NCBI RefSeq assembly: GCF_029714325.1
Contig: NZ_CP121666.1
Span: forward strand, 8,604,501 to 8,668,500
Origin: Bradyrhizobium sp. CB1717
GTDB taxonomy: Bacteria; Pseudomonadota; Alphaproteobacteria; Rhizobiales; Xanthobacteraceae
Direction: 5' to 3'
Length of the DNA stretch: 64,000 nucleotides
The position numbers and the translations under genes were made by a program. Positions 46,147 to 54,526 of this stretch are shown here, piece by piece. How positions within the stretch are numbered: position 1 is the stretch's first letter; the number at the start of each line of letters is the position of its first letter. The notes under the pieces were generated by a model. The model searched no databases. It saw only the letters and a list, made by a program, of their open reading frames with translations, and was not told the DNA's origin.

Positions 46147-47832
46147 ATGGAGCGCATCTGGCTCAAGCAATATCCGCCCGGCGTGCCTGCTGATATCGAG
46201 CCGACGCAATACGCATCGCTGGTCGACCTGCTGGAGGAGAGCTTCACCAAGTTCGCCGACCGCAAGGCGTTCATCTGCATGGACAAGTCGATCAGCTATC
46301 GCGACCTCGATCAGATGTCGGTCGCGCTCGCCGCTTACTTGCAAGGCCGCGGGCTGCAGCGCGGTGCCCGCGTCGCCATCATGATGCCGAACGTGCTGCA
46401 ATATCCGGTCGCCACCGCCGCGGTGCTGCGCGCAGGCTTCGCTGTCGTCAACGTCAACCCGCTCTACACCCCGCGTGAGCTCGAACATCAGCTCAAGGAT
46501 TCCGGCGCCGAAGCCATCATCGTGCTGGAGAATTTTGCTCACACCGTCGAGCAGGTGATCGCGAAGACGCCAGTGAAGCACGTCATCGTCGCCAGCATGG
46601 GCGACCTGCTCGGCTTCAAGGGCGTGATCGTCAATCTCGTCGTCCGCCGCGTCAAGAAGATGGTGCCGGCCTGGTCGCTGCCGGGCGCGGTGTCGTTCAA
46701 CGACGCGCTGTCGTCCGGCCGCTCTCTGGCCTTCAACAAGCCAAAACTGTCGCCGGGCGACGTCGCCTTCCTGCAATATACCGGCGGCACGACCGGCGTC
46801 TCCAAGGGCGCGACCCTGGTCCACCGCAACATCGTCGCCAACGTGCTGCAGAACGACGCCTGGCTCCAGCCGGCAATAGCCGCGCCGCCGCATGTCGAGC
46901 AGTTGATGATCGTCTGCGCGCTGCCGCTCTATCACATCTTCGCACTGACGGCCTGCTACCTGCTCGCGGTGCGCGCCGGCGGCTGCAATCTCCTGATCCC
47001 CAACCCGCGCGACATCGCGGGCTTCGTCAAGGAATTGGCGAAGTACCAGGTCAACAGCTTCCCGGCAGTGAACACGCTCTACAACGGCTTGATGCACCAT
47101 CCTGATTTCAAGAAGCTGGACTTCTCCAAGCTGAAGATCTCCAACGGCGGCGGCATGGCGGTGCAGCGCCCCGTGGCCGATCAATGGAAGGCGATCACCG
47201 GCTGCTTCATTGCCGAAGGCTACGGCCTGTCGGAGACCTCGCCGACGCTGACCTGCAACCCGGCGACGGCAACGGAGTTCACGGGATCGATCGGCATTCC
47301 CGTGCCGTCGACTTACATCTCGATCCGCGACGACGATGGCAACGAAGTCCCGCTCGGCCAGCCCGGCGAGATCTGCGCCAAGGGCCCGCAGGTGATGTCG
47401 GGCTACTGGAACAGGCCGGAAGAGACCGCCAAGGTAATGACCGCGGACGGCTATTTCCGCACCGGCGACATCGGCGTGATGGACGAGAAGGGCTACACCA
47501 AGATCGTCGATCGCAAGAAGGACATGATCCTGGTCTCCGGCTTCAACGTCTATCCGAACGAGATCGAGGAAGTGATCGCGAGCCATCCGGGCGTGCTCGA
47601 ATGCGCCGTGATCGGCATCCCCGATTCCAAGTCCGGCGAGGCGGTGAAGGCGTTCGTCGTGAAGAAGGACCCGAACCTCACCGCCGAAGCCGTGATCAAG
47701 TTCTGTCACGAGCAGCTCACCGGCTACAAGGTGCCCAAGCACATCGAATTCCGCACCGACCTGCCGAAGACCAATGTCGGCAAGATCCTGCGCCGGCAGC
47801 TTCGGGACGAGAAGAAGGCGGAGGCGGCGTAA
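46147..47832 (+). CDS. fadD: Long-chain fatty acid-CoA ligase
   Basis: A 561-residue AMP-forming acyl-CoA synthetase starting MERIWLKQYPPGVPADIEPT, typical of FadD. The AMP-binding motif is LQYTGGTTGVSKGATLVHRN. Further motifs are YGLSETSP, DGYFRTGDIGVMDEKGYTKI and VSGFNVYPNEIEEV, and the C-terminal lysine is in KTNVGKILRRQL. It activates fatty acids at the membrane with ATP and CoA. Ribosome binding site GGGGAG precedes the ATG. Confidence 0.92.
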   Translation: MERIWLKQYPPGVPADIEPTQYASLVDLLEESFTKFADRKAFICMDKSISYRDLDQMSVALAAYLQGRGLQRGARVAIMMPNVLQYPVATAAVLRAGFAVVNVNPLYTPRELEHQLKDSGAEAIIVLENFAHTVEQVIAKTPVKHVIVASMGDLLGFKGVIVNLVVRRVKKMVPAWSLPGAVSFNDALSSGRSLAFNKPKLSPGDVAFLQYTGGTTGVSKGATLVHRNIVANVLQNDAWLQPAIAAPPHVEQLMIVCALPLYHIFALTACYLLAVRAGGCNLLIPNPRDIAGFVKELAKYQVNSFPAVNTLYNGLMHHPDFKKLDFSKLKISNGGGMAVQRPVADQWKAITGCFIAEGYGLSETSPTLTCNPATATEFTGSIGIPVPSTYISIRDDDGNEVPLGQPGEICAKGPQVMSGYWNRPEETAKVMTADGYFRTGDIGVMDEKGYTKIVDRKKDMILVSGFNVYPNEIEEVIASHPGVLECAVIGIPDSKSGEAVKAFVVKKDPNLTAEAVIKFCHEQLTGYKVPKHIEFRTDLPKTNVGKILRRQLRDEKKAEAA

Positions 47833-47848
47833 GGCGCGCCTCCCGTTC

Positions 47849-48403
47849 ATGACCGACGCCCGCGACATCACGCCGGCAGGCGTTCTCGCCTTCTGGCGAG
47901 AGGCCGGCCACGAACGCTGGTACGAGCGCAGTGACGCCTTCGACGCGGACGTGCGACACCGTTTTGCCGCGCTCTGGCAGAAGGCCGTCGCCGGCGAACT
48001 CTCGTCATGGGAAGACAGCGACGACGGCGCGCTCGCGCTCGTCATCTTGCTCGACCAGTTTCCCCGCAACATGTTTCGCGGCACTCGGCAAGCCTTTGCC
48101 AGCGACGCCTTGGCACGCGATGTCGCCCGCCGCGCCATCGCGCGGGGCGTCGACCGCAGGATCGATCCCATCCTGCTCGAATTCCTCTACATGCCCTTCA
48201 TGCATTCGGAGCACCTGCCCGACCAGTTGCACTGCGTCGCGCTGTTTGCGAACACCGACAATACCGAGAACCAGAAATACGCCCGGGAGCACGCCGACAT
48301 CATCGAGCGGTTCGGCCGCTTCCCCCACCGCAACCGCATCCTTGGCCGCGACACCACCGAGGAAGAACAGGCCTTCCTCGACGGCGGCGGATTTGCGGGC
48401 TGA
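47849..48403 (+). CDS. DUF924 family protein
   Basis: A 184-residue all-helical protein from ATG 47849 (MTDARDITPAGVLAFWREAG). Diagnostic DUF924 segments are LVILLDQFPRNMFRGTRQAF, FLYMPFMHSEHLPDQLHCVA and ERFGRFPHRNRILGRDTTEE. The family resembles TPR-like helical proteins and has no established activity. It is 16 bp after fadD, in the same direction, so is probably co-transcribed. Confidence 0.88.
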   Translation: MTDARDITPAGVLAFWREAGHERWYERSDAFDADVRHRFAALWQKAVAGELSSWEDSDDGALALVILLDQFPRNMFRGTRQAFASDALARDVARRAIARGVDRRIDPILLEFLYMPFMHSEHLPDQLHCVALFANTDNTENQKYAREHADIIERFGRFPHRNRILGRDTTEEEQAFLDGGGFAG

Positions 48404-48511
48404 TGACATCACGGTGAAGGGACGCGGCCCACGCCGCTTTCCCCGCCGGCAATATTGTGCAGGCCCGCCGCCCGGTCTAAAAAGCGGGACCGATTTTCAG
48501 GGAGACTGACG

Positions 48512-48997
48512 ATGGCGATCCAGACTGGCGACAAGCTGCCCGAGGCGAAATTCCGCGTGATGACGGCGGACGGCCCGCAGGTGAAGACCACCGACGATAT
48601 CTTCAAGGGCAAGAAGGTGGCGCTGTTCGCCGTGCCCGGTGCCTACACCGGCACCTGCCACAAGATGCATCTGCCGAGCATTTTCCTCAACGCCTATGCC
48701 ATGAAGGACAAGGGCGTCGACACCATCGCCATCGTCTCGGTCAACGACGCCTTCGTCATGAATGCCTGGAAGCGCGACACCGACCAGCGTGACGAGGCGA
48801 TCTTCCTCGCCGACGGCAATGCCGAGTTCGCCAAGGCGATCGGCATGGAGCTGGATGCCTCCGCCAACGGCCTCGGCATCCGCTCCAAGCGCTATTCGAT
48901 GCTGGTCGAGGACGGCGTTGTGAAGAAGTTGAACCTCGAGGCGATGCCCGGCAAGGTCGAGGTGTCCGGCGGCGATACGCTGCTGGGACAGCTCTGA
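48512..48997 (+). CDS. Peroxiredoxin 5-family protein with a single Cys
   Basis: A 161-residue protein from ATG 48512 (MAIQTGDKLPEAKFRVMTAD) with GGGAGA upstream. The peroxidatic Cys49 is in VPGAYTGTCHKMHLPS, the PxxxTxxC motif. There is no other Cys, so it would use an external thiol (thioredoxin, glutaredoxin or glutathione) to resolve the sulfenate. It reduces peroxides in the cytoplasm. A palindromic repeat follows. Confidence 0.92.
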   Translation: MAIQTGDKLPEAKFRVMTADGPQVKTTDDIFKGKKVALFAVPGAYTGTCHKMHLPSIFLNAYAMKDKGVDTIAIVSVNDAFVMNAWKRDTDQRDEAIFLADGNAEFAKAIGMELDASANGLGIRSKRYSMLVEDGVVKKLNLEAMPGKVEVSGGDTLLGQL

Positions 48998-49012
48998 GCC
49001 ACGGCGGAAGTG

Positions 49013-49104
49013 CCGTAGGGTGGGCAAAGGCGCCAGCGCCGTGCCCACCATCTTTCCTCGATTGAGAAGCAGCGGTGGGCACGCTTCGCTTTGCCCACCC
49101 TACG
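49013..49104. repeat. Long palindromic repeat, family A (copy 2)
   Basis: CCGTAGGGTGGGCAAAG at the left end and CTTTGCCCACCCTACG at the right, with internal GTGCCCACCAT/CGGTGGGCAC. This is the same family as 21233-21339 with a different central segment. It sits directly after the peroxiredoxin gene. Confidence 0.85.
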
Positions 49105-49108
49105 AAAC

Positions 49109-49202
49109 TGTCATGCCCCGCGAAAGCGGGGCATCCAGTGACGTCGAGATTTATCACAGCCGCCGCAGCGTACTGGATCGCCCGCCTTCGCGGGCGATGA
49201 CA
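49109..49202. repeat. Palindromic repeat, family E
   Basis: TGTCATGCCCCGCGAAAGCG, then GGGCATCCAGT at the left, and ACTGGATCGCCCGCCTTCGC, then GGGCGATGACA at the right: an imperfect long inverted repeat with terminal TGTCAT/ATGACA, typical of Bradyrhizobium intergenic elements. It separates convergent genes. Confidence 0.8.
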
Positions 49203-49226
49203 GTTGAGAGTGGAGCCGACCGCCCC

Positions 49227-49691
49227 CTACTCCGCCACCCGCTGCTGCAGCCTGGCCTTCACGATCCCGTCGCGCGCGAGCTGATCGGCGCGCTCGTTCT
49301 CGGGATGGCCGGCATGGCCTTTGACCCAGTGCCAGCGGACCTCGTGCTGCTTCAAGGCAGCGTCGAGGCGCTGCCATAGCTCGACATTCTTCACCGGCTT
49401 CTTGTCTGCGGTGCGCCAGCCGTTGCGCTTCCAGCCGAATATCCAGCCGGTGATGCCTTGCCGGACATACTGGCTGTCGGTGTAGAGATCGACCGTGCAC
49501 GGCTTCTTCAGAGCCTCGAGCGCGGAGATCGCCGCCATCAACTCCATCTGATTGTTGGTGGTGTGGCGCTCGCCGCCGTTCAGCTCCTTCTCCTTGTCGC
49601 CGAACTTCAGGATCGCGCCCCAGCCGCCCGGCCCGGGATTCCCCGAGCAGGCGCCGTCGGTATAGATCGTGACGACGGGCTTTTCGCTCAC
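49227..49691 (-). CDS. rnhA: Ribonuclease HI
   Basis: A 154-residue enzyme with the catalytic Asp in [20 protein letters not shown], Glu in [17 protein letters not shown] and Asp in [13 protein letters not shown], plus the DxHxxx segment [18 protein letters not shown]. It degrades the RNA of RNA-DNA hybrids. The last gene of ispH-thrB-rnhA; its start overlaps the thrB stop by 4 bp. Confidence 0.95.
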   Translation of the reverse strand: MSEKPVVTIYTDGACSGNPGPGGWGAILKFGDKEKELNGGERHTTNNQMELMAAISALEALKKPCTVDLYTDSQYVRQGITGWIFGWKRNGWRTADKKPVKNVELWQRLDAALKQHEVRWHWVKGHAGHPENERADQLARDGIVKARLQQRVAE

Positions 49692-50671
49692 GCGACCAAT
49701 CCTGATGGCATCAGCCCGTAATCGCGCACGCTCGATACGCTCTGATGGAAGCGCAGCTTGCGGACATATTCCAGCGGATCCTTCGGCTTGACCAGCGCGC
49801 CGGGCGGCACGTTGAGCCAGTCCACCAGCCGCGTCAGCAGAAACCGGATCGCAGCGCCGCGCGCCAGCAGCGGCAGCGCGGCCTCTTCAGCCTCGCTCAG
49901 CTTGCGCACGCGGCCATAGGCATTGAGGAAGGCGCGCGCCTTGGTGACGTTGAAGGAGTGATCCGGCTCGAAGCACCAGGCGTTGAGGCAGATCGCGACG
50001 TCATAGGCCAGCATGTCATTGCAGGCGAAGGTGAAGTCGATGATCCCGGAAAGCTTGTCGCCGAGGAAGAAGACGTTGTCGTTGAAGAGGTCGGCGTGGA
50101 TCACGCCCTCCGGCAGGTTGGTCGGCCAGACCCCGCTCGCGAGATGATCGAGCTCGGCGGCGAGGAACGCACGCAGGCCGGGCTGCACCTGGTCGGCACG
50201 GCTCGACGCCGCGTCGAACAGCGGCGGCCAGCCCGCAACCGACAGCGCATTGGCGCGTCGAACCGCGAAATTTGCGCCGGCCAGATGCATCCGGGCCAAC
50301 CCCTCGCCGACGCCGGCGCAATGGGTCGCGTTCGGCTTGCGCGGCCAGACGCCTTCGAGAAAGGTGATGATCGCGGCCGGGCGGCCCGACAATTCGCGCA
50401 GCGCTTCGCCGTCTCGTCCCTTCACGGGCAGCGGGCAATTGACGCCGTGCTCGGCGAGATGCGTCATCAGCGCGAGGAAGAACGGCAGATCGTTCTTCGC
50501 CACGCGCTTCTCATAGAGCGTGAGGATGAACGACCCCTGGCTGGTATGCAGCAGGAAGTTGGAGTTCTCGACGCCCTCGGCGATGCCCTTGTAGGAGAGC
50601 AATTCGCCGAGATCGTATTGCTTCAGGAAATCCGCAAGCTCGTCGGCGGCGACGTCGGTGTAGACCGCCAT
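49688..50671 (-). CDS. thrB: Homoserine kinase (ThrB, APH-fold)
   Basis: A 327-residue kinase of the aminoglycoside-phosphotransferase-like ThrB type used by Alphaproteobacteria. It starts [35 protein letters not shown] is the nucleotide loop, [14 protein letters not shown] the catalytic HxDxxxDN loop, and [16 protein letters not shown] the metal-binding DFG-equivalent. It phosphorylates L-homoserine in threonine synthesis. ispH lies 7 bp upstream of its start. Confidence 0.95.
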   Translation of the reverse strand: MAVYTDVAADELADFLKQYDLGELLSYKGIAEGVENSNFLLHTSQGSFILTLYEKRVAKNDLPFFLALMTHLAEHGVNCPLPVKGRDGEALRELSGRPAAIITFLEGVWPRKPNATHCAGVGEGLARMHLAGANFAVRRANALSVAGWPPLFDAASSRADQVQPGLRAFLAAELDHLASGVWPTNLPEGVIHADLFNDNVFFLGDKLSGIIDFTFACNDMLAYDVAICLNAWCFEPDHSFNVTKARAFLNAYGRVRKLSEAEEAALPLLARGAAIRFLLTRLVDWLNVPPGALVKPKDPLEYVRKLRFHQSVSSVRDYGLMPSGLVA

Positions 50672-50677
50672 AAGGGT

Positions 50678-51646
50678 CTACTCGGCGGCAGCTTCGGGGC
50701 GCACCTGACGCGGCAGCGGGAAGAACTCGTTCTCCTCCGCGGCCGAGACCGTCTCCACATGCAGCGTGTAGCGCTCGGCGAACGCGTCCATGATTTCTTC
50801 GACGATCACTTCCGGCGCGGAGGCGCCCGCGGTGATGCCGAGGCTCGCGATGTTGCCGAACTTGTCCCAGTCGATGTCGGTGGCGCGCTGCGCCAGCACC
50901 GCGATCCTGCAGCCCTCGCGCTCGGCGACCTCGCGCAGGCGCTGCGAGTTCGACGAGTTGGGGGCACCGACAACGATGAGCGCGTCCACCACCGGCGCCA
51001 CCTTCTTCACCGCGAGCTGGCGGTTGGTGGTGGCGTAGCAGATGTCTTCCTTGTGCGGCCCGTTGATGTTCGGGAAGCGCTCCTTGAGCAGCGCCACGAT
51101 CTCCGCGGTGTCGTCGATCGACAGCGTGGTCTGGGTCACGAAGGCGAGGTTGTCAGGGTCCTTCGGATTGATGGTCTTGGCGTCCTCGGCGGTCTCGATC
51201 AGGGTGACGGCGCCGACGGGGAGCTGGCCGAGCGTGCCGACCACCTCGGGGTGATGGGAATGGCCGATCAGGAAGATCTCGCGGCCGCGCTTGAAGTGGA
51301 TCGCGGCCTCGCGGTGGACCTTGGTCACCAGCGGGCAGGTCGCGTCCAGCGAGAACAGGTTGCGGGACTGGGCGTCGGCCGGAACCGATTTCGGCACGCC
51401 ATGGGCCGAGAACACCACCGGTGCGGTGGTATTTTCCGGGATTTCGGCCAGTTCCTCGACGAAGATGGCGCCCTTCTTTTTCAACCCATCGACGACGTAT
51501 TTATTGTGTACAATCTCATGGCGAACATAGACGGGGGCGCCGTACTTATCGAGCGCCCGTTCCACGGTGTCGATCGCCCGGACCACCCCGGCACAGAAGC
51601 CGCGGGGAGAACAAAGCACGATCTTGAGGTCTGGTTTGGCTGACAT
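50678..51646 (-). CDS. ispH: 4-hydroxy-3-methylbut-2-enyl diphosphate reductase
   Basis: A 322-residue Fe-S enzyme, last step of the MEP isoprenoid pathway, making IPP and DMAPP. It starts [20 protein letters not shown] (cluster Cys in PRGFCAGV), with [15 protein letters not shown] and [11 protein letters not shown] as further cluster and substrate segments. ATG 51646 is preferred over an in-frame GTG at 51670. It heads the ispH-thrB-rnhA group. Confidence 0.95.
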   Translation of the reverse strand: MSAKPDLKIVLCSPRGFCAGVVRAIDTVERALDKYGAPVYVRHEIVHNKYVVDGLKKKGAIFVEELAEIPENTTAPVVFSAHGVPKSVPADAQSRNLFSLDATCPLVTKVHREAAIHFKRGREIFLIGHSHHPEVVGTLGQLPVGAVTLIETAEDAKTINPKDPDNLAFVTQTTLSIDDTAEIVALLKERFPNINGPHKEDICYATTNRQLAVKKVAPVVDALIVVGAPNSSNSQRLREVAEREGCRIAVLAQRATDIDWDKFGNIASLGITAGASAPEVIVEEIMDAFAERYTLHVETVSAAEENEFFPLPRQVRPEAAAE

Positions 51647-51900
51647 TGGGCGATCTCGGGACCGAATCACCTCGCCAAATGGGGCGGGAAGCGGTCGGAT
51701 GGATGAATAGGGCTTAGGTACGGGCTTACGGGACTGCAGAGGGAATTGGGCCCCCTTTCGGGCGCTGTCAAGGCACTATCTATAGCAGAACCATTGCGTG
51801 GCCAGCCCCTCCGGGCTTATATAGCGCGAATTCCCTGTCATCGCTGATGACCACCGGTTTCGCCTCCAGAGGGGTGGGCGAAGCACAAAGGAGATTTGCC

Positions 51901-52596
51901 ATGAGCAACGCACCTCTGATGCCCAAGGCGACCGCCGTCTGGCTGCTCGACAACACCGCGCTGACCTTCGACCAGGTCGCCGATTTCACCAAGATGCATC
52001 CCCTCGAGGTGCGCGCCATCGCCGACGGCGACGCCGCCCAGGGCATCAAGGGCATGGACCCCCTCTCCAACGGCCAGCTGACCCGTGAGGAGATCGAGAA
52101 GGGCGAGAAGAACCCGGATTATCGGCTCCGCCTGCAGGAGAGCAAGGTGGTGCTGCCGCCGCAGCCCAAGCGCAAGGGCCCGCGCTACACCCCGGTCTCC
52201 CGCCGCCATGAGCGCCCGAGCGCGATCCTCTGGCTGCTGCGCAGCCATCCGGAGCTCAAGGACGCCCAGATCATGCGCCTCGTCGGCACCACCAAGAGCA
52301 CCATCGCCAGCGTCCGCGACCGCACCCACTGGAATACGTCCCAACTGACCCCGATCGACCCCGTCACCCTCGGCCTCTGCTCGCAGATCGAGCTGGATTT
52401 CGAAGTGCAGCGCGCGGCCAAGGAAAAGCCGATCGACGCGGCCTATGGCGGCGCCACCCTGCTGCCGGCCTCCGAGACCACCAAGAAGGACGAGTTCGAG
52501 CCGGCCGAGCGATCGAGCGACGACCTCAACGTCGACGCCGTGTTCGCCAAGCTCAAGACGCTCGGCGGCAAGAAGCAGGACGAGGACGAGGAGTAA
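51901..52596 (+). CDS. trcR: Cell-cycle transcriptional regulator TrcR-like (DUF1013)
   Basis: A 231-residue protein from ATG 51901 (MSNAPLMPKATAVWLLDNTA) with AAAGGAGATT upstream. The segments LTFDQVADFTKMHPLEVRAI and RPSAILWLLRSHPELKDAQI, then MRLVGTTKSTIASVRDRTHW, are the two helical DNA-binding-like parts of DUF1013. TrcR is reported as a cell-cycle regulator in Caulobacter and is conserved in Alphaproteobacteria. A terminator follows immediately. Confidence 0.92.
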   Translation: MSNAPLMPKATAVWLLDNTALTFDQVADFTKMHPLEVRAIADGDAAQGIKGMDPLSNGQLTREEIEKGEKNPDYRLRLQESKVVLPPQPKRKGPRYTPVSRRHERPSAILWLLRSHPELKDAQIMRLVGTTKSTIASVRDRTHWNTSQLTPIDPVTLGLCSQIELDFEVQRAAKEKPIDAAYGGATLLPASETTKKDEFEPAERSSDDLNVDAVFAKLKTLGGKKQDEDEE

Positions 52597-52624
52597 GGCT
52601 CCGCTCTCCGTTGCTATCGAATGC

Positions 52625-52654
52625 AAACGCGGCGGGAAAACCCGCCGCGTTTTT
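52625..52654 (+). terminator. Rho-independent terminator after trcR
   Basis: AAACGCGGCGGG (52625-52636) and CCCGCCGCGTTT (52641-52652) form a perfect 12-bp stem with an AAAA loop, followed by TTGTTTG. It is 28 bp beyond the trcR stop. Confidence 0.9.
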
Positions 52655-52699
52655 GTTTGTGAGAGGGGTTTGAGCGACAGAGCGCGCCACAGCCACGGT

Positions 52700-52826
52700 G
52701 TCGTCCCGGCGAACGCGGGGACCCATAGCCACAGGGAGAGGTTTGGCGAAGACTCGTCGTTCGGTACTGCTACCGCGTTCAATCGATAGCTTCCGCGGTA
52801 TGGGTCCCGGCGTTCGCCGGGACGAC
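52700..52826. repeat. Palindromic repeat, family F
   Basis: GTCGTCCCGGCGAACGC at the left and GCGTTCGCCGGGACGAC at the right (exact complements of 17 bases), with GGGACCCATAG and GGTATGGGTCCC inside. It separates trcR and ompW, which are convergent. Related GTCGTCCCGG ends occur at 60747 and 61591. Confidence 0.85.
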
Positions 52827-52857
52827 AGCGGAATTTGTTGCTCTATGCGAGCGTCCC

Positions 52858-53604
52858 TCAGAACTTGTACGTCACACCGCCGCCGACCAGCCAGGGATCG
52901 ATATGCGCGGTGCCGGTGACGGGCAACCCACTCACCGTCGCCGAATAGTCCGGACGCAACCAGAGCTTCTTGACGTCGACGTTGAGACCCCAGTGCCGGT
53001 CGAGCATGTAGTCAAACCCAAACTGCACGGCGCCACCCCACGCGTTGCTGACATGCAGGCTGGTGGTGGTGGCGACGATCGCGGGGGGACCTGCGATCGC
53101 GGCCGGCGCATTCGCGGCCGAATTGTTGAAGAACACCGTGTAATTGACGCCGGCGCCGATATACGGCTTGAACGCGCCGAAATTGTCGAAGTGATATTGC
53201 AGGGTCAGCGTCGGCGGCAGCAGCGTGGTCTTGCCAATCGGCAGATTCGCGAGCGAGCCGGTGCCGCTGATCGAATGCCGGGTCACGCCGAGGATCAATT
53301 CGGCCGCGATGTTTTTGGTGAAGAAGTAGCTGATGTCGAGCTCGGGCACGACCTGGTCGCTGATCGAGAGGCCCGAATTCGGGGACGACAGCGACGGCAC
53401 GCCCGCGACATTGACGGTCGAGCCACCCGCATCCGGCAATACGCCGAGCACGCGCAGGCGCACCATCCAGGGATTGAAGCTGTCAGCCGGCGGCGGCGCC
53501 TTCTTGTAAACAGGCAAATCGGCAGCCTGCACCGAGGCAAAAGTCGCCGCGAGCATCGCGCCGACCGTCGCAAGCCGCGCTACGTTTCTTATCGTTCCGT
53601 TCAT
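52858..53604 (-). CDS. ompW: Outer membrane protein OmpW
   Basis: A 248-residue beta-barrel protein. Signal peptide ARLATVGAMLAATFASVQA, then NPWMVRLRVLGVLPDAGGST, ISDQVVPELDISYFFTKNIA, AELILGVTRHSI, TLTLQYHFDNFGAFKPYIGA, GVNYTVFF and a C-terminal Phe (GGGVTYKF), all typical of OmpW. It forms a small eight-stranded outer-membrane channel for hydrophobic compounds. A perfect FNR/FixK-type box lies 77-90 bp upstream of the start; OmpW is oxygen-regulated by FNR in enteric bacteria. Confidence 0.92.
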   Translation of the reverse strand: MNGTIRNVARLATVGAMLAATFASVQAADLPVYKKAPPPADSFNPWMVRLRVLGVLPDAGGSTVNVAGVPSLSSPNSGLSISDQVVPELDISYFFTKNIAAELILGVTRHSISGTGSLANLPIGKTTLLPPTLTLQYHFDNFGAFKPYIGAGVNYTVFFNNSAANAPAAIAGPPAIVATTTSLHVSNAWGGAVQFGFDYMLDRHWGLNVDVKKLWLRPDYSATVSGLPVTGTAHIDPWLVGGGVTYKF

Positions 53605-53680
53605 TGCAGTCCCCTTCAGCCATCTTTCGCGCGTCGTTGCGCGACATCAGCGTCAGAGCAGAAAGGGGATGCGGAAGGAT

Positions 53681-53694
53681 TTGATGCCGATCAA
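53681..53694 (-). promoter_or_regulatory. FNR/FixK-type anaerobox upstream of ompW
   Basis: TTGATGCCGATCAA is TTGAT-N4-ATCAA, a perfect match to the FNR/FixK consensus. The symmetry extends to ATTTGAT/ATCAAAT. The site centre is about 84 bp upstream of the ompW start on the minus strand. Confidence 0.75.
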
Positions 53695-53767
53695 ATCAGG
53701 ACAACCGCGACATGATTTGGCCGCGGCGTTGCAGATGTGTCGCGGCAGGATAGTGCCGCACTTTGCA

Positions 53768-53830
53768 TCATGGCCGCTCGGGATGGTTCAGCATGTACTC
53801 GCCGAGATCGCGCTGGCGGCGGTCGGCGCG
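53768..53830 (-). pseudogene. Degenerate second copy of the small lipoprotein C-terminus
   Basis: The 59 bases 53772-53830 match 54102-54160 of the intact lipoprotein gene except at three positions. In the shared reading frame (RADRRQRDLGEYMLNHPERP then stop, TGA 53768-53770) all three differences are synonymous third-position changes. Upstream of 53830 the similarity ends and there is no start or signal peptide in frame, so only the C-terminal part remains. It is a partial gene duplicate, lying beyond the DUF6494 gene. Confidence 0.75.
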
Positions 53831-53865
53831 TGAGCCGCCAACGTGCGGTCCACGCGAACGGCGAA

Positions 53866-54072
53866 TCAGCCCAGCTCGATCGTGTTGTTGACCTCGTGGA
53901 CGAGTCCGACGCTGTCGATCGTCAGCACCATCTTCGCGGTGAGCTTCTCATGGCCCTTGATCCGGCCCGCCGCGATCGCATCGCGCACGGCCTTCTCGAT
54001 CTCACGCTGCGAGGTGACGCCGACTTGCTTCAGGAATTTGCGCAGGCTGGTGTTGAACTGGTCCTCGTTCAT
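53866..54072 (-). CDS. DUF6494 small protein
   Basis: A 68-residue protein from ATG 54072 with GGAGG upstream. MNEDQFNTSLRKFLKQVGVT, then SQREIEKAVRDAIAAGRI and HEKLTAKMVLTIDSVGLVHE is the typical content of this small alphaproteobacterial family of unknown function. It has no signal peptide and ends INTIELG-like (VNNTIELG). It is placed between the intact lipoprotein gene and its remnant. Confidence 0.8.
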   Translation of the reverse strand: MNEDQFNTSLRKFLKQVGVTSQREIEKAVRDAIAAGRIKGHEKLTAKMVLTIDSVGLVHEVNNTIELG

Positions 54073-54097
54073 GACGGCCTCCGTTGAGCGAGGCGGC

Positions 54098-54367
54098 CTA
54101 CGGCCGCTCGGGATGGTTCAGCATGTATTCGCCGAGGTCGCGCTGACGGCGGTCGGCGCGGGCGGTGGCGGCGTTGCGCTGGACGTCGCGGTCCTTGCGG
54201 CAGGCCACGTATTCGGGTGAGCCGACCGCGTAGCCGCGGCCCTGGCAGACCGCGTCGTCATCGTCACCGCCCACCGCCACCGGCGTCTGGTAGCGCGCGG
54301 AGCAGGCGGAAAGAGCGATGGCGAGAGCTACGGCTGCAAGCAGGCGCGGCGCGGTGGCGAGTGGCAT
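54098..54367 (-). CDS. Small lipoprotein with Cys pair
   Basis: An 89-residue product from ATG 54367 with AGGGGAC upstream. The signal LLAAVALAIALSACSARYQT contains a lipobox LSAC, so lipidation at that Cys is likely. The mature part has GDDDDAVCQGRGYAVGSPEY and VACRKDRDV (Cys pair), then a charged helical end (ADRRQRDLGEYMLNHPERP). The C-terminal part is duplicated at 53768-53830. It is followed by DUF6494 on the same strand. Confidence 0.78.
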   Translation of the reverse strand: MPLATAPRLLAAVALAIALSACSARYQTPVAVGGDDDDAVCQGRGYAVGSPEYVACRKDRDVQRNAATARADRRQRDLGEYMLNHPERP

Positions 54368-54431
54368 ACGAGGTCCCCTGTTGGCCGGCCCTGTTTAGCG
54401 TGGAATGAGGAGATTGTAAGTCGGCAACACC

Positions 54432-54512
54432 GTCATTCCGGGGCGGTCCGCAGGGACCGAACCCGGAATCTCGAGATTCCGGGTTCGATGCTTCGCATCG
54501 CCCCGGAATGAC
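54432..54512. repeat. Palindromic repeat, family B (copy 2)
   Basis: GTCATTCCGGGGC at the left and GCCCCGGAATGAC at the right (complementary), with an internal CCCGGAATCTCGAGATTCCG, then GG, palindrome centred on CTCGAG. It lies between the lipoprotein promoter and prpE, just after the prpE stop. Confidence 0.85.
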
Positions 54513-54526
54513 AGATCAAGTTCGCC

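Noticed and set aside
45949..48171. A 740-residue minus-strand open frame opposite fadD
   Set aside because: The plus strand encodes a complete FadD with all motifs; the antisense frame has no domain-like sequence and is a by-product of codon bias.
48512..48997. Two-Cys peroxiredoxin mechanism
   Set aside because: Only one Cys is encoded, so an internal resolving Cys is absent.
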